DNA of 50,416 bases from an uncultured Dysosmobacter sp. (GTDB taxonomy: Bacteria; Bacillota; Clostridia; Oscillospirales; Oscillospiraceae). Location of the stretch: contig CAKUBJ010000010.1 in the NCBI GenBank assembly GCA_934636905.1, positions 1 through 50,416 of the forward strand, in the 5' to 3' direction. The notes below the pieces were generated by a model that was given only the letters and a program-made list of their open reading frames with translations, had not been told where the DNA came from and did no database searches. Shown here piece by piece: positions 32,325 through 40,916 of the stretch (within the stretch, counting starts at the first letter, position 1; each line of letters opens with the position of its first letter). The translations under genes were made by a program, and so were the position numbers.

Positions 32325-33998
32325 GTGGCTGAAAACAACCAAAACGGGCTGCCCCGCCTGAAAAGTGACCTGCCGGATCACATGGATGTGGACTATGCCG
32401 GCGCCCGGGGGCTGATGTATGGCTGCGGCTATACCGACCAACAGCTGGATATGCCCCACATCGGCATCATCAACACCTGGAGCGACTGCAATCCCGGCCA
32501 CATCCATCTGAAGGAGCTGGAGGCCGCCGCAGAGCGGGGCATCCGGGAGGCCGGCGGCCTTCCCTTCCACTTCAACGGCGTCAGCGTCTGCGACGGCATC
32601 GTCAAGCCCGCCTACATTCTTCCCTCCCGGGATCTGCTGGTCAATGAAATCGAGGTCATGGCCGAGGCCAACATGATGGATGCGCTGGTGATGATCGGCA
32701 CCTGCGACAAGGTAATTCCCGCACTGCTGATGGCCGCCGGGCGGCTGAATCTGCCCACGGTCATCGTTACCGGCGGGTACATGGAAACCGCATCCTGCCA
32801 TGGGCACTATGTGGACTACATCGATGTCGGTTCCAGCATTACCAGAGTTCTCCGGGGCGAAATGAGTCAGGAGGACTATCAGGAACTGCTTCACAGCATC
32901 GCCCCCGGCCCCGGTGCCTGCGGCATGATGGGTACCGCCAACACCATGAGCATGATCTGCGAAACCATCGGCATGAGCCTGCCGGGAAATTCCTGCCTGC
33001 CGGCGGTGTCCCCGGAACTGCGGAAACTTGCGTATCAGGCGGGGAAGCGGGTGATGGATCTGTGGAAGGAGCAGATTACCCCCCGGCAGATCATCATCCC
33101 CGCCTCCATTACCAATGCCATCAAGGTCTGCATGGCCATGGGCGGCTCCACCAACACCATCATCCATGTGCCCGCCGTGGCTACGGAAAGCGAACTGGAC
33201 ATGGACTGCAGCGCCATTTACGCCGCTGCCAGCGAAGAGATTCCCCTGCTGGTGGGCATCCGTCCCAACGGCCCCCACTGCATGGAGGACTTCCGCCGGG
33301 CCGGCGGACTGGGCGCCGTACTCCATGAGATCCGGGAGCATCTGGATCTCACCTGCGCCGGCGTCAGCGGCCGTACTCTGGGGGAAACCATCCGGGACTG
33401 CGCCATTCTGGATTCTTCGGTGATCCACACGCTGGCACAGCCCCTGAGCCGGGACGGCGGCATGGCGCTGTGCCGGGGAAATCTGGTGCCGGAGGGGGCG
33501 TTCATCAAACTCTCTGCGGTGCCGGAAGCCCTTCGGAACACCTTCCGGGGCAGGGCGCGGGTTTTTACCAGCGTCCATGAGGCCACGGACGCCCTGCGGA
33601 ACGGAGACATCCACGCAGGGGACGCCGTTCTCATCATCTATCAGGGCGTGAAGGCCGGGCCGGAAACCGCCTACAATTTCACCACGGAACTGAAGGGCAG
33701 TCCGCTGAAGGAGTCCGTCTGCGTCATTACCGACGGGCGCCTCTCCGGCGCCGCTTCCGGTGCCTGCTTCAGCTACGCCTCTCCGGAGGCAGCGCTGCGG
33801 GGGCCGCTGTGCGCCGTGCGGGACGGAGACATCATTACCTACGACCTGCCCAACCGCCGGCTGGAGGTTGATCTGACGCCTCAGGAACTGGAGCGCCGGA
33901 TGGCGGAGGCTCAGCTGCACCCGACGCCGAAAAAGGGCTATCTGAAGGTTTATCAGCACTGTGTCGGCTCCGTCCTCAAGGGCGCCGTGCTGACCTGA
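32325..33998 (+). CDS. IlvD/Edd-family dehydratase, copy 1
   Basis: This 557-residue protein belongs to the dihydroxy-acid/sugar-acid dehydratase family. Conserved parts are PGHIHL, the Fe-S cysteines in GTCDKVIPA and GACGMMGTANTMS, the metal-binding Lys of CDK, and TDGRLSGAASG with the general-base Ser. The segment usually reading DGIAMGHxGMxYSLPSRE is shortened to DGIVKPAYILPSRD, and the EGPxGGPG motif reads IIYQGVKAGPETAY, so the substrate probably differs from that of biosynthetic IlvD. The start is a GTG at 32325, 6 nt after GAGG. A closely related second copy follows. Other ilv genes are absent here, which argues for catabolic use. Confidence 0.82.
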   Translation: MAENNQNGLPRLKSDLPDHMDVDYAGARGLMYGCGYTDQQLDMPHIGIINTWSDCNPGHIHLKELEAAAERGIREAGGLPFHFNGVSVCDGIVKPAYILPSRDLLVNEIEVMAEANMMDALVMIGTCDKVIPALLMAAGRLNLPTVIVTGGYMETASCHGHYVDYIDVGSSITRVLRGEMSQEDYQELLHSIAPGPGACGMMGTANTMSMICETIGMSLPGNSCLPAVSPELRKLAYQAGKRVMDLWKEQITPRQIIIPASITNAIKVCMAMGGSTNTIIHVPAVATESELDMDCSAIYAAASEEIPLLVGIRPNGPHCMEDFRRAGGLGAVLHEIREHLDLTCAGVSGRTLGETIRDCAILDSSVIHTLAQPLSRDGGMALCRGNLVPEGAFIKLSAVPEALRNTFRGRARVFTSVHEATDALRNGDIHAGDAVLIIYQGVKAGPETAYNFTTELKGSPLKESVCVITDGRLSGAASGACFSYASPEAALRGPLCAVRDGDIITYDLPNRRLEVDLTPQELERRMAEAQLHPTPKKGYLKVYQHCVGSVLKGAVLT

Positions 33999-34073
33999 TT
34001 CCATTAAATCCGGCAGGTTTGCCGACCTTATAAAATAGTTGTGTTGTCAAATTTTTTAAGAGAGGATACGATT

Positions 34074-35747
34074 ATGAGCGAAAAGAAGAGAATGATCAAC
34101 AGCGATCTGGAAGACCGCATGACACTGGACTGGCAGGGCACCCGGGCGTTCTTCTACGGCATGGGCTACAACGATGCGGACATTGAAAAGCCCCGTGTCG
34201 GCATTATGAACACCTGGAACGAGATCAACCCCGGCCACATCCATCAGCAGCCTCTGGCGCAGGCCGTCCGTGAGGGCATTATTGAAAAGGGCGGCCTGCC
34301 GTTCCTGTTCTACGGCGTGAACCTCTGCGACTGCGTAGGCGGCGGCGACTTCGTGCTGCCTTCCCGTGACCTGCTGGTCAACGAGATTGAACTCAACGCC
34401 AAGGCTCACCATCTGGACGCCATGGTGCTCATCGGCACCTGCGACAAGGTGGTTCCCGCCATGCTGATGGCTGCCGGCCGCGTCAACATCCCCACGGTCA
34501 TTGTCACCGGCGGTTACATGGAAACCCCCTATCTGGACGGCGAGCACGTGGACTTCATCGACATCGGCGCCAGCATCTCCAAGGTCAAGGAAGGCAAGAT
34601 GTCCATGGAGAAGTTCAATGAACTGATCCACGTCTGCGGCCCCTGCAAGGGCGCCTGCGGCATGATGGGTACCGCCAACACCATGAGCATGCTGACGGAA
34701 ACCATGGGTATGTCCCTCCCCGGCAACTCCACTACCGCCGCCGTTTCCGGCAAACTCATCAACCTCAGCCGTGAGGCCGGCCGCCACGTCATGGATCTGT
34801 GGGAGAAGAATATCCGTCCCCGTGACATCATTACCGAAAAGGCCATTACCAACGCCATCCGGGTCTGCATGGCCATCGGCGGCTCCTCCAACACCATCAT
34901 CCATATCCCTGCCGTGGCCACCGAGGCCTGCCTGGATATGGACTGCAGTTCCATCTACGCCGAGGCCAGCTGCGAGGTGCCCCTGCTCATCGGCATCCGT
35001 CCCAACGGCCCCTACTGCCTGGCTGACTTTGAGCAGGCCGGCGGCATGAGCGCCCTGCTCAACGAGATGAAGGAGAAGCTGGATCTCACCGGCATCACCG
35101 TCACCGGCAAGACCCTGGGCGAGAACATCGAGGGCGCCGTCAACCGCAATCCCGAAATCATCCACCATCTGGCGGAGCCTCTGGACAGCGACGGCGGCCT
35201 GATCCTCTGCAAGGGCAATCTGGTGCCTCAGGGCGCCTTCATCAAGCAGTCCGCCGTGCCTGCCAAGCTGCACAAGTTCCGGGGCACCGCCAAGGTCTTC
35301 ACCGATCCCGACGACGCCATCGCCGCGCTGGAGGATGGCCGGATTCAGGCCGGCAACGTGGTGTTCATCATCTATCAGGGCGTCAAGGCCGGCCCCCACA
35401 CCTCCTACGGCTTCACCACCGCCCTGAAGGGCAGCCACCTGAAGGACGACGTGGCCACCGTCACCGACGGCCGCCTCTCCGGCGCCGCTTCCGGTGCCTG
35501 CTTCGGCTACGCCTCTCCGGAAGCCGCCCTCCGCGGCCCTCTCTGCGCCGTCCGGGATGGCGACTGGGTCAACTACGACATTGAAAAGCGGGAACTGAAC
35601 ATCGAACTGTCCGACGAGGAACTGGAAAAGCGCATGGCTGAGGCCGAACTGAAGCTGCAGCCCAAGACCGGCTGGCTCAGCATCTATCAGCGCTGCGTCG
35701 GCTCCATCCTCAAGGGCGCCACTCTGGTGGAGGACAACCGCGCCTAA
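34074..35747 (+). CDS. IlvD/Edd-family dehydratase, copy 2
   Basis: The protein is 557 residues, exactly the length of copy 1 and clearly paralogous along its full length. It shares GTCDKVVPAMLMAAGR, GACGMMGTANTMSM, IRPNGP and TDGRLSGAASGACF. Differences include CDCVGGGDFVLPSRD in the shortened metal loop where copy 1 has CDGIVKPAYILPSRD, and NEINPGHIH where copy 1 has SDCNPGHIH. AGAGGA at 34061-34066 precedes the ATG at 34074. The two copies may act on different substrates or form a heteromer; both are inference. Confidence 0.82.
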   Translation: MSEKKRMINSDLEDRMTLDWQGTRAFFYGMGYNDADIEKPRVGIMNTWNEINPGHIHQQPLAQAVREGIIEKGGLPFLFYGVNLCDCVGGGDFVLPSRDLLVNEIELNAKAHHLDAMVLIGTCDKVVPAMLMAAGRVNIPTVIVTGGYMETPYLDGEHVDFIDIGASISKVKEGKMSMEKFNELIHVCGPCKGACGMMGTANTMSMLTETMGMSLPGNSTTAAVSGKLINLSREAGRHVMDLWEKNIRPRDIITEKAITNAIRVCMAIGGSSNTIIHIPAVATEACLDMDCSSIYAEASCEVPLLIGIRPNGPYCLADFEQAGGMSALLNEMKEKLDLTGITVTGKTLGENIEGAVNRNPEIIHHLAEPLDSDGGLILCKGNLVPQGAFIKQSAVPAKLHKFRGTAKVFTDPDDAIAALEDGRIQAGNVVFIIYQGVKAGPHTSYGFTTALKGSHLKDDVATVTDGRLSGAASGACFGYASPEAALRGPLCAVRDGDWVNYDIEKRELNIELSDEELEKRMAEAELKLQPKTGWLSIYQRCVGSILKGATLVEDNRA

Positions 35748-35764
35748 TTGCACGCCAGGTAAAA

Positions 35765-35797
35765 GCAGGGTTCTGCCGGAACCGGCAGAACCCCTGC
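35765..35797 (+). other. Intercistronic hairpin
   Basis: GCAGGGTTCTGCC (35765-35777) pairs with 35784-35797 with one bulged C. There is no T-run. It separates the second dehydratase gene from the nitroreductase gene. Confidence 0.5.
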
Positions 35798-35819
35798 CTG
35801 CATGAAAGGAGTTACATCT

Positions 35820-36338
35820 ATGGAAGTCATGGAAGCCCTGAAGGGCCGGCAGAGCGTCAAGAGCTATCTGCCCACCCCCGTGGAGAAGGAAAAGCTGGAA
35901 AAAGTGCTGGAAGCCGGCCGGCTGGCGCCTTCCTCCTATAACAGCCAGTGCCGCAGATTCATCGTGCTGACGGATCCGGCAGTGAAGAAAGCAATTCACG
36001 ATGAGGCGGGTACCCAGCCCATGATTGAGCAGGCTCCCGTGGTCATTGTGGTGTGCGCCACCCCGGATCATGAGCACGAGGACGCCATGCCCTGCGGCGA
36101 GGTCAAGCACCCCATCGACATGGCGCTCAGCGGCGCCTACATGATGCTGGAAGCCTACGATCAGGGCCTTGGCACCTGCTGGCTGGGCGCTTTCGACGCC
36201 GAGGCCGTGAAGAAGGTGCTGGGCATCCCCGCCGACGTGAAGGTGGTCACCATGATCCCTCTGGGGTATCATGACGGCACCCAGCCCCGCCGGGATCGGA
36301 AGCCTCTGGAAGAGATCGTCAGCTACAACGCCTATTGA
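35820..36338 (+). CDS. Nitroreductase-family flavoprotein
   Basis: A 172-residue single-domain nitroreductase-fold protein. The N-terminal FMN motif is GRQSVKSYLPTPV, followed by AGRLAPSSYNSQ, QAPVVIVV, a GLGTCWLGAF loop and C-terminal IPLGYHDG...RKPLEEIV. These proteins are dimeric FMN oxidoreductases using NAD(P)H; substrates range from quinones to enoates and cannot be read from sequence. AAAGGAG precedes the ATG at 35820 by 9 nt. The stop overlaps the region of the next gene's start, implying coupling to the EamA transporter. Confidence 0.88.
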   Translation: MEVMEALKGRQSVKSYLPTPVEKEKLEKVLEAGRLAPSSYNSQCRRFIVLTDPAVKKAIHDEAGTQPMIEQAPVVIVVCATPDHEHEDAMPCGEVKHPIDMALSGAYMMLEAYDQGLGTCWLGAFDAEAVKKVLGIPADVKVVTMIPLGYHDGTQPRRDRKPLEEIVSYNAY

Positions 36339-36346
36339 TCGGAGCC

Positions 36347-37207
36347 ATGGAGAATCGCAAGCAGGCCATCCTGCTGATGACCCTGTCCTCCGCTTCCTTC
36401 TGCCTGATGTCGCTGGTGGTCAAGCTGTCCGCCACCAACATCGGGACGCTGCAGCAGGTGTTCTTCCGGAATCTGGTGAGCCTGTTCATTGTCGGCTTTC
36501 TGATTTACCGGAAGAAGCTGCCGTTTCTGGGGGAGAAGAAGTACCAGCCCGCCCTGTGCGCCCGCTCCTTCTTCGGCTTTCTGGGGGTGGTGATGCTGTT
36601 TTACGCCACGGCTCACGCCCGGCAGGCCGACGTGGCCATCATCAGCCGGACAACCCCCATCTGGACCACCCTCTTTGCCGCGCTGATTCTGAAGGAGAAG
36701 ATTTCCAGGGTGCAGCTTCCGGTAATCGCCCTGTGTCTGGCCGGCAGCTTTGCCGCCATGCGCCCGGCCTTTGACTCCGGACTGTTTCCTCTGCTGATGG
36801 CTGCCGCCACCTCCGTGGCCAGCGGCATGGCCTACACCATGATCGCCTTCTGCCGGGGAAAGGTGAATCCCCTGACGGTGATTTTTCACTTTTCCCTGTT
36901 CAGCACCGTGGCTGCCTTCTTCCTGATGCTGCCCTCCTTCGTGATGCCCAGCGGCCGGGATCTCTGTATGCTGTTCCTCATCGGGGTCTTCGCCGCCGGC
37001 GGGCAGATCGGCCTGACCTATGCCTACCAGAAGGCGCCGGCCTCCGAGGTCAGCATCTATGACTATGTGGGGATTGTTATCTCCATGCTGCTGGGGTATT
37101 TTGTGCTGGGAGAGCCTCTGACCCCGGCCACCGTGCTGGGCGGGCTTCTCATTACCGGCAGCGCCCTGTGGTCTTACTTCTATAACCGCTGCCATGAAAA
37201 AGGCTGA
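36347..37207 (+). CDS. EamA-family (DMT) transporter
   Basis: This 286-residue membrane protein shows about ten helices in two EamA repeats (about 5-135 and 145-280), with ARSFFGFLGVVMLFYATAH and EVSIYDYVGIVISMLLGYFVLGE as the repeat landmarks. DMT proteins move metabolites or amino acids, often outward. The ATG at 36347 lies only 2 nt after GGAG, and a TTG at 36335 overlaps the nitroreductase stop; the start is therefore uncertain by four codons. The gene ends 14 nt inside the MATE gene. Confidence 0.88.
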   Translation: MENRKQAILLMTLSSASFCLMSLVVKLSATNIGTLQQVFFRNLVSLFIVGFLIYRKKLPFLGEKKYQPALCARSFFGFLGVVMLFYATAHARQADVAIISRTTPIWTTLFAALILKEKISRVQLPVIALCLAGSFAAMRPAFDSGLFPLLMAAATSVASGMAYTMIAFCRGKVNPLTVIFHFSLFSTVAAFFLMLPSFVMPSGRDLCMLFLIGVFAAGGQIGLTYAYQKAPASEVSIYDYVGIVISMLLGYFVLGEPLTPATVLGGLLITGSALWSYFYNRCHEKG

Positions 37208-38564
37208 GACAATCCTCTGCGGAGACGGAGAAAGGCTGTCCCGGCAGGTGTTCCGCATCGCCTGGCCGGCGGCACTGGAAGCGCTGCTCATCGGCATGGT
37301 GGATCTGGTGGACATGGCCATGGTGTCCTCCCTGAAGCTGACGGCGGTTTCCGCCGTAGGCGTCACCAGCCAGCCCAAGCGGATTCTGCTGATGTTCACG
37401 CTGGCGCTGAATGTGGCGGCCACGGCGCTGGTCAGCCGCCGCATCGGGGCGGGAGAGAAAAAGGAAGCCAACCACTGTATGCACCAGTTCCTGTGGGTCA
37501 GCATTCTCATGGCGCTGGTTCTCTACGCACTGGGCTTCCTGTTTGCCGCGCCGCTGATGAAACTCTCCGGCGCCAACAGCGAAACATTGAAGGACGCCGT
37601 GGATTATTTCCGCATTCTGGTCATCGGCCAGATTCCCCAGGCCGTCAGTCTCACCATCAACGCCTGCCTGCGGGCGGAGGGGAAAACCCGGGTCACGCTG
37701 CTGACCAATACGGCAGCCAACGTGGTGAACCTGATTTTCAACTATTTCCTGATTCAGGGAAACTGCGGCTTCCCCCGTCTGGCAGTCAAGGGCGCCGCCA
37801 TTGCCACCTCCATGGGCAGCTTCGCGGCCTTTTTGATTTCCCTCCACTCCATTCGCCGGGGCAACGGCGGAATCCTGCATCTGGACTGGAAGCAGGAACC
37901 CCGCCGGCTGGATGTTCCCCTTCTCAAGGGAGCGTGGAACGTGGCTTTCAGCGCCTTTCACGAGCAGTTTTTCCAGCGTCTGGGCATTTTTGCCTTTGCC
38001 CGGATCGCCGCGTCTCTGGGAACGGTGGAGTTTGCCATCTACCAGTTCATCATGAATCTGGCCAACCTGCAGGGGTATACCTATGACGGGTTTGCCTCGG
38101 CGGCCACGGCCCTCACCGGCCAGAGCCTGGGCATGAAGGCACCGGAACGGGCCCAGCGGGCGGGGAAATACGCCGTGTGGATGGGCTATGGGACGGCGCT
38201 GGTCATCGGTCTGGGATTCGCGCTGTTCCGGCACCCGATTCTTTCCATTTTCGCCGAGGGCGACGACTATGTGATTCAGCATGGCGGCGCACTGCTGCTG
38301 TTTGTGGTGGTCAGCTGCCTCCCCTGCGCCGGAAGCACGGTTTACGCCGGGATTCTCCGGGGCGCCGGGGATACCAAAGCGGTTGCCCGGGTTACTCTCT
38401 GGGTGGTGGCCATTCTGCGGCCCATTGCCGCGTGGCTGTTCTGCTACCCCATGAAACTCTATCAGTACGGCATCTGGGCATCCTTTACACTGGCCCATAC
38501 CCTGCGCTGGATCTGCCTGTATCTCCATTGGCGTCAGGGTACCTGGAAACAAATCAAGCTATAA
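37194..38564 (+). CDS. MATE-family efflux transporter
   Basis: This 456-residue protein has twelve predicted helices in two MATE halves. Landmarks are FRIAWPAALEALLIGMVDLVDMAMVSSL, the VGVTSQPKRIL loop, INACLRAEGKTRVT, and AATALTGQSLGM followed by GILRGAGDTK in the second half. MATE proteins export organic cations or drugs using Na+ or H+. It overlaps the EamA gene by 14 nt, so the two exporters are translated together. Confidence 0.92.
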   Translation: MKKAETILCGDGERLSRQVFRIAWPAALEALLIGMVDLVDMAMVSSLKLTAVSAVGVTSQPKRILLMFTLALNVAATALVSRRIGAGEKKEANHCMHQFLWVSILMALVLYALGFLFAAPLMKLSGANSETLKDAVDYFRILVIGQIPQAVSLTINACLRAEGKTRVTLLTNTAANVVNLIFNYFLIQGNCGFPRLAVKGAAIATSMGSFAAFLISLHSIRRGNGGILHLDWKQEPRRLDVPLLKGAWNVAFSAFHEQFFQRLGIFAFARIAASLGTVEFAIYQFIMNLANLQGYTYDGFASAATALTGQSLGMKAPERAQRAGKYAVWMGYGTALVIGLGFALFRHPILSIFAEGDDYVIQHGGALLLFVVVSCLPCAGSTVYAGILRGAGDTKAVARVTLWVVAILRPIAAWLFCYPMKLYQYGIWASFTLAHTLRWICLYLHWRQGTWKQIKL

Positions 38565-38586
38565 TTTTTTGAAGGAGGATCTTCCC

Positions 38587-38973
38587 ATGAAACACGAGAA
38601 AATTCAAATTGTACCCCCCAACGGACTGAAGACCAAGTGGTCCCGGGCCATCCGCTACGGTGACCTGATCTTCACCACCGCCCACTCCGCCTCCCGTCCG
38701 GACGGCACCATGCCCACCACGCCGGAAGAGCAGATCCGCGGCTGCTTTGAGAGCCTGAAGAACACGCTGGAAGCCGGCGGCTCCGGCATGGACATGGTGC
38801 TCCACGTAGACTGCTTCCTGGCTCACCGGGAGGACTTCGCCCTGATGAACGAAATCTTTGACGAGTATTTCCTGGGTCAGGGCGTACCCACCACCCGCAG
38901 CGTCACCGAGGTGACCTTCACCGCCCCCAAGTTCCTCTTTGAGATTCAGGCGGTTGCCGGCGTAAAGGACTGA
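38587..38973 (+). CDS. RidA-family (YjgF/YER057c/UK114) protein
   Basis: This 128-residue protein has the RidA fold motifs GDLIFTTAHSASRPDG, EEQIRGCFESLKNTLEAGGSGMD and the TTRSVTEVTF active-site strand with the conserved Arg. RidA hydrolyses reactive enamines/imines such as 2-aminoacrylate made by PLP or Fe-S dehydratases and desulfidases. The cysteine-desulfidase gene begins 160 nt downstream, which fits a detoxifying role. AAGGAGGA precedes the ATG at 38587. Confidence 0.88.
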   Translation: MKHEKIQIVPPNGLKTKWSRAIRYGDLIFTTAHSASRPDGTMPTTPEEQIRGCFESLKNTLEAGGSGMDMVLHVDCFLAHREDFALMNEIFDEYFLGQGVPTTRSVTEVTFTAPKFLFEIQAVAGVKD

Positions 38974-39025
38974 GCCTGCCCGCCGGTCTGCACCCGCGGG
39001 GTGCACAGAACCATTCATAGACACC

Positions 39026-39068
39026 AGAGCCGGTACGGCGCATTAACGGAATGTGTCGTGCCGGCTCT
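39026..39068 (+). terminator. Long hairpin after the RidA gene
   Basis: A 19-bp stem (39026-39044 with 39050-39068, a few G-U pairs) with loop AACGG is followed by TCTGC rather than a T-run. It is a likely weak terminator or attenuator before the desulfidase gene. Confidence 0.5.
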
Positions 39069-39133
39069 TCTGCGCCTCTCCGGCGGAAAAGGCCGGAGGG
39101 ACTGCCATACAGGAAAAGAGGCTTGAAGGGAAC

Positions 39134-40399
39134 ATGACTGCCACACCGCATTACGACAGTTATCTGAACATCCTCCGGGAAGAGCTGCTGCCGGCGCTGG
39201 GCTGCACGGAACCCATTGCCGTGGCGCTGGCATCCGCCAAAGCGATGGAAGCGCTGGGGGAACCGCCGGTGGAATGCCGGGCGGAGGTCAGCGGCAATAT
39301 CATCAAGAACGTCAAGGCCGTCACGGTGCCCAACACCGGCGGCCTGAGGGGAATCGAAGCCGCCGTGGCTGCCGGCATCGTCGGCGGCCGGCCGGAACTG
39401 GGGCTGGAAGTCCTCTCCCGGGTCACGCCGGAGGAAATCTCTGCCATGGGGAACTTCCTCCGGGACTGCCCCATTCATGTGCTGCCTGCCGAGGGGGATC
39501 GGATTTTCTATATCCGCATCACCCTGCGCTCCGCCGGCCACACCGCCGGCTGCGAGATCGCGGATTATCACACCAACATCACCCGGATCTGACGGGACAA
39601 GGCGTGCCTGTTTCAGGGCGGCAGCGGCCAGAGTGCCCAGACGGATCGCTCCGTCCTCAGCGTGGAGGAGATTGTCGCCTTTGCCGACACCATGGATCCC
39701 CGGGACGCGGCGCCGGTGTTGGAGCGGCAGATCGCCTGCAACACCGCTATCTCCTGGGAGGGACTGAAGGGCGGCTGGGGCGCCGAGGTGGGCAGGACGC
39801 TTCTGCGCCTCCACGGGGACAGGCTGGATGTCCGCCTGCGGGCGGCGGCTGCCGCCGGCTCCGATGCCCGGATGAACGGCTGCGAACTGCCGGTGATCAT
39901 CGTCTCCGGCAGCGGCAATCAGGGAATGACCGCCTCCCTGCCGGTCATCGAATACGCCAACGCCATCGGCGCGGATCATGACCGGCTTCTCCGGGCGCTG
40001 GCGCTGGCGGATCTCATCACCATCCACCAGAAAACCGGCATCGGCCGGCTGTCCGGCTTCTGCGGCGCCACCAGCGCCGGGTGCGGTGCCGCCTGCGGCA
40101 TCGCCTATCTGGACGGCGGAGACGCGGATCTGATTTCCAGAACCATCGCCAACACGCTGGGCATCTGCTCCGGTATGATCTGCGACGGCGCCAAGTCCTC
40201 CTGCGCGGCGAAGATTGCCGCAGCGGTGGAGGCCGGGCTGGAGGGCTATGAAATGGCTAAATCCGGCCGGGGCTTTGCCGAGGGAGAGGGCATCATCGGC
40301 GCCGATGTGGAGCAGACCATCGCCAACGTGGGGCGTCTGGCCCGGCAGGGGATGCGCCAGACGGACGTGGAGATTCTGCACATCATGCTGGGAATGTAA
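39134..40399 (+). pseudogene. cyuA: L-cysteine desulfidase / CyuA family (UPF0597), interrupted by an in-frame TGA
   Basis: The frame spans 422 codons with a single in-frame TGA at 39590-39592 (codon 153) and no frameshift on either side. Family features are intact: LGCTEP with Cys24, GNIIKNVKAVTVPNTGG, SAGHTAGCEIADYHTNI, and the C-terminal Fe-S region GFCGATSAGCGAACG and GICSGMICDGAKSSC. The enzyme splits cysteine to H2S and 2-aminoacrylate in anaerobes. GAAGGG lies before the ATG. The stop falls in a variable loop after HTNI, not at a catalytic residue, and the next base is C (TGAC, a leaky context). Fresh nonsense mutation, sequencing error or readthrough are all possible. Confidence 0.85.
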
Positions 40400-40470
40400 G
40401 AGGGCATCTCGCAGGACTTCCGACCTGCCCCGCAGCCCCGGAAGATCCGGCGTATCAGGGAACCCGAAAA

Positions 40471-40500
40471 AGCCGGCAGGCACGAACGTGCCTGCCGGCT
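40471..40500 (+). terminator. Terminator stem after cyuA, T-run replaced by a repeat element
   Basis: AGCCGGCAGGCACG (40471-40484) pairs perfectly with 40487-40500. The expected T-run is missing because the repeat element begins at 40501. A near-identical stem with TTTT is present at 40662-40694 after the element. Confidence 0.7.
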
Positions 40501-40663
40501 GAGACTGTCGATAAAGTGGTGAGTTTTCCGCGGCGGTAAGGAAGGGTGTGCGCGGGAAACCCAAGAAGGGTGTCCTGCGCCATTAAAATCTATAGTTTTC
40601 AGAACTTTATAAAGTTCTGAAAACTGACTCAGCGGGGCGAAAAGACTTTTTCGACACGCTGAG
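40501..40663. mobile_element. MITE-like intergenic repeat element
   Basis: An element of about 163 bp. Its first 77 bp (40501-40577) are identical to 50340-50416 at the window end. Its edges are imperfect inverted repeats: GAGACTGTCGATAAAG on the left and CTTTTTCGACACGCTGAG (40646-40663) on the right. It sits directly after a terminator stem and is followed by a second copy of that stem. No ORF of meaning is inside. Short length, terminal repeats and multiple copies suggest a non-autonomous element that targets terminators. Confidence 0.6.
40594..40625. repeat. 32-bp perfect palindrome inside the repeat element
   Basis: AGTTTTCAGAACTTTA followed directly by its complement. AT-rich and able to form a cruciform or an RNA hairpin; it lies in the part of the element beyond the visible portion of copy 2. 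Confidence 0.75.
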
Positions 40664-40694
40664 CCGGCAGGCACATTCGTGCCTGTCGGCTTTT
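40662..40694 (+). terminator. Second copy of the cyuA terminator stem
   Basis: AGCCGGCAGGCAC (40662-40674) pairs with 40679-40691 (one G-U), followed by TTTT. The stem repeats the one at 40471-40500, so the terminator appears duplicated around the element. Confidence 0.7.
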
Positions 40695-40838
40695 GTCCTG
40701 ATGCGGTTTGCCCCCTGCGGCAATCGCCATGTTTGATGAAGCGGCCGGATAATCCCTTCTCCGGAACAGCCGCAGCAGTCTGCACTTCCTCAGGGAAGTG
40801 CAGCTGCATATTTCTGCCGAAAATGATCGCTTCTGCCG

Positions 40839-40864
40839 GGTAACATTTCCAGCCGCATTCCGTC
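40839..40864 (+). promoter_or_regulatory. ECF-sigma-like promoter of the lipoprotein gene
   Basis: GGTAAC (40839-40844), a 16-nt spacer and CGTC (40861-40864, running into TATATAA). Both this site and the one at 3143-3169 read CGTC, then T/A-rich sequence, then CAG. The predicted start is about 45 nt before the lipoprotein gene. Confidence 0.5.
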
Positions 40865-40916
40865 TATATAAACAGGTTCGAAAAGAGCCCATCACTATGA
40901 TTGAGGAAATCTTCAC

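Noticed and set aside
32325..35747. Missing first Fe-S cysteine (PGHIH instead of PCNxH) as a defect in both dehydratases
   Set aside because: E. coli-type IlvD also has PGHVH there; the Gly is normal for that branch of the family.
39590..39640. TGA in cyuA as a selenocysteine codon
   Set aside because: The position is in a variable loop, not at a catalytic Cys, and the sequence just downstream gives only a weak stem with a bulge and no recognisable SECIS apical loop.
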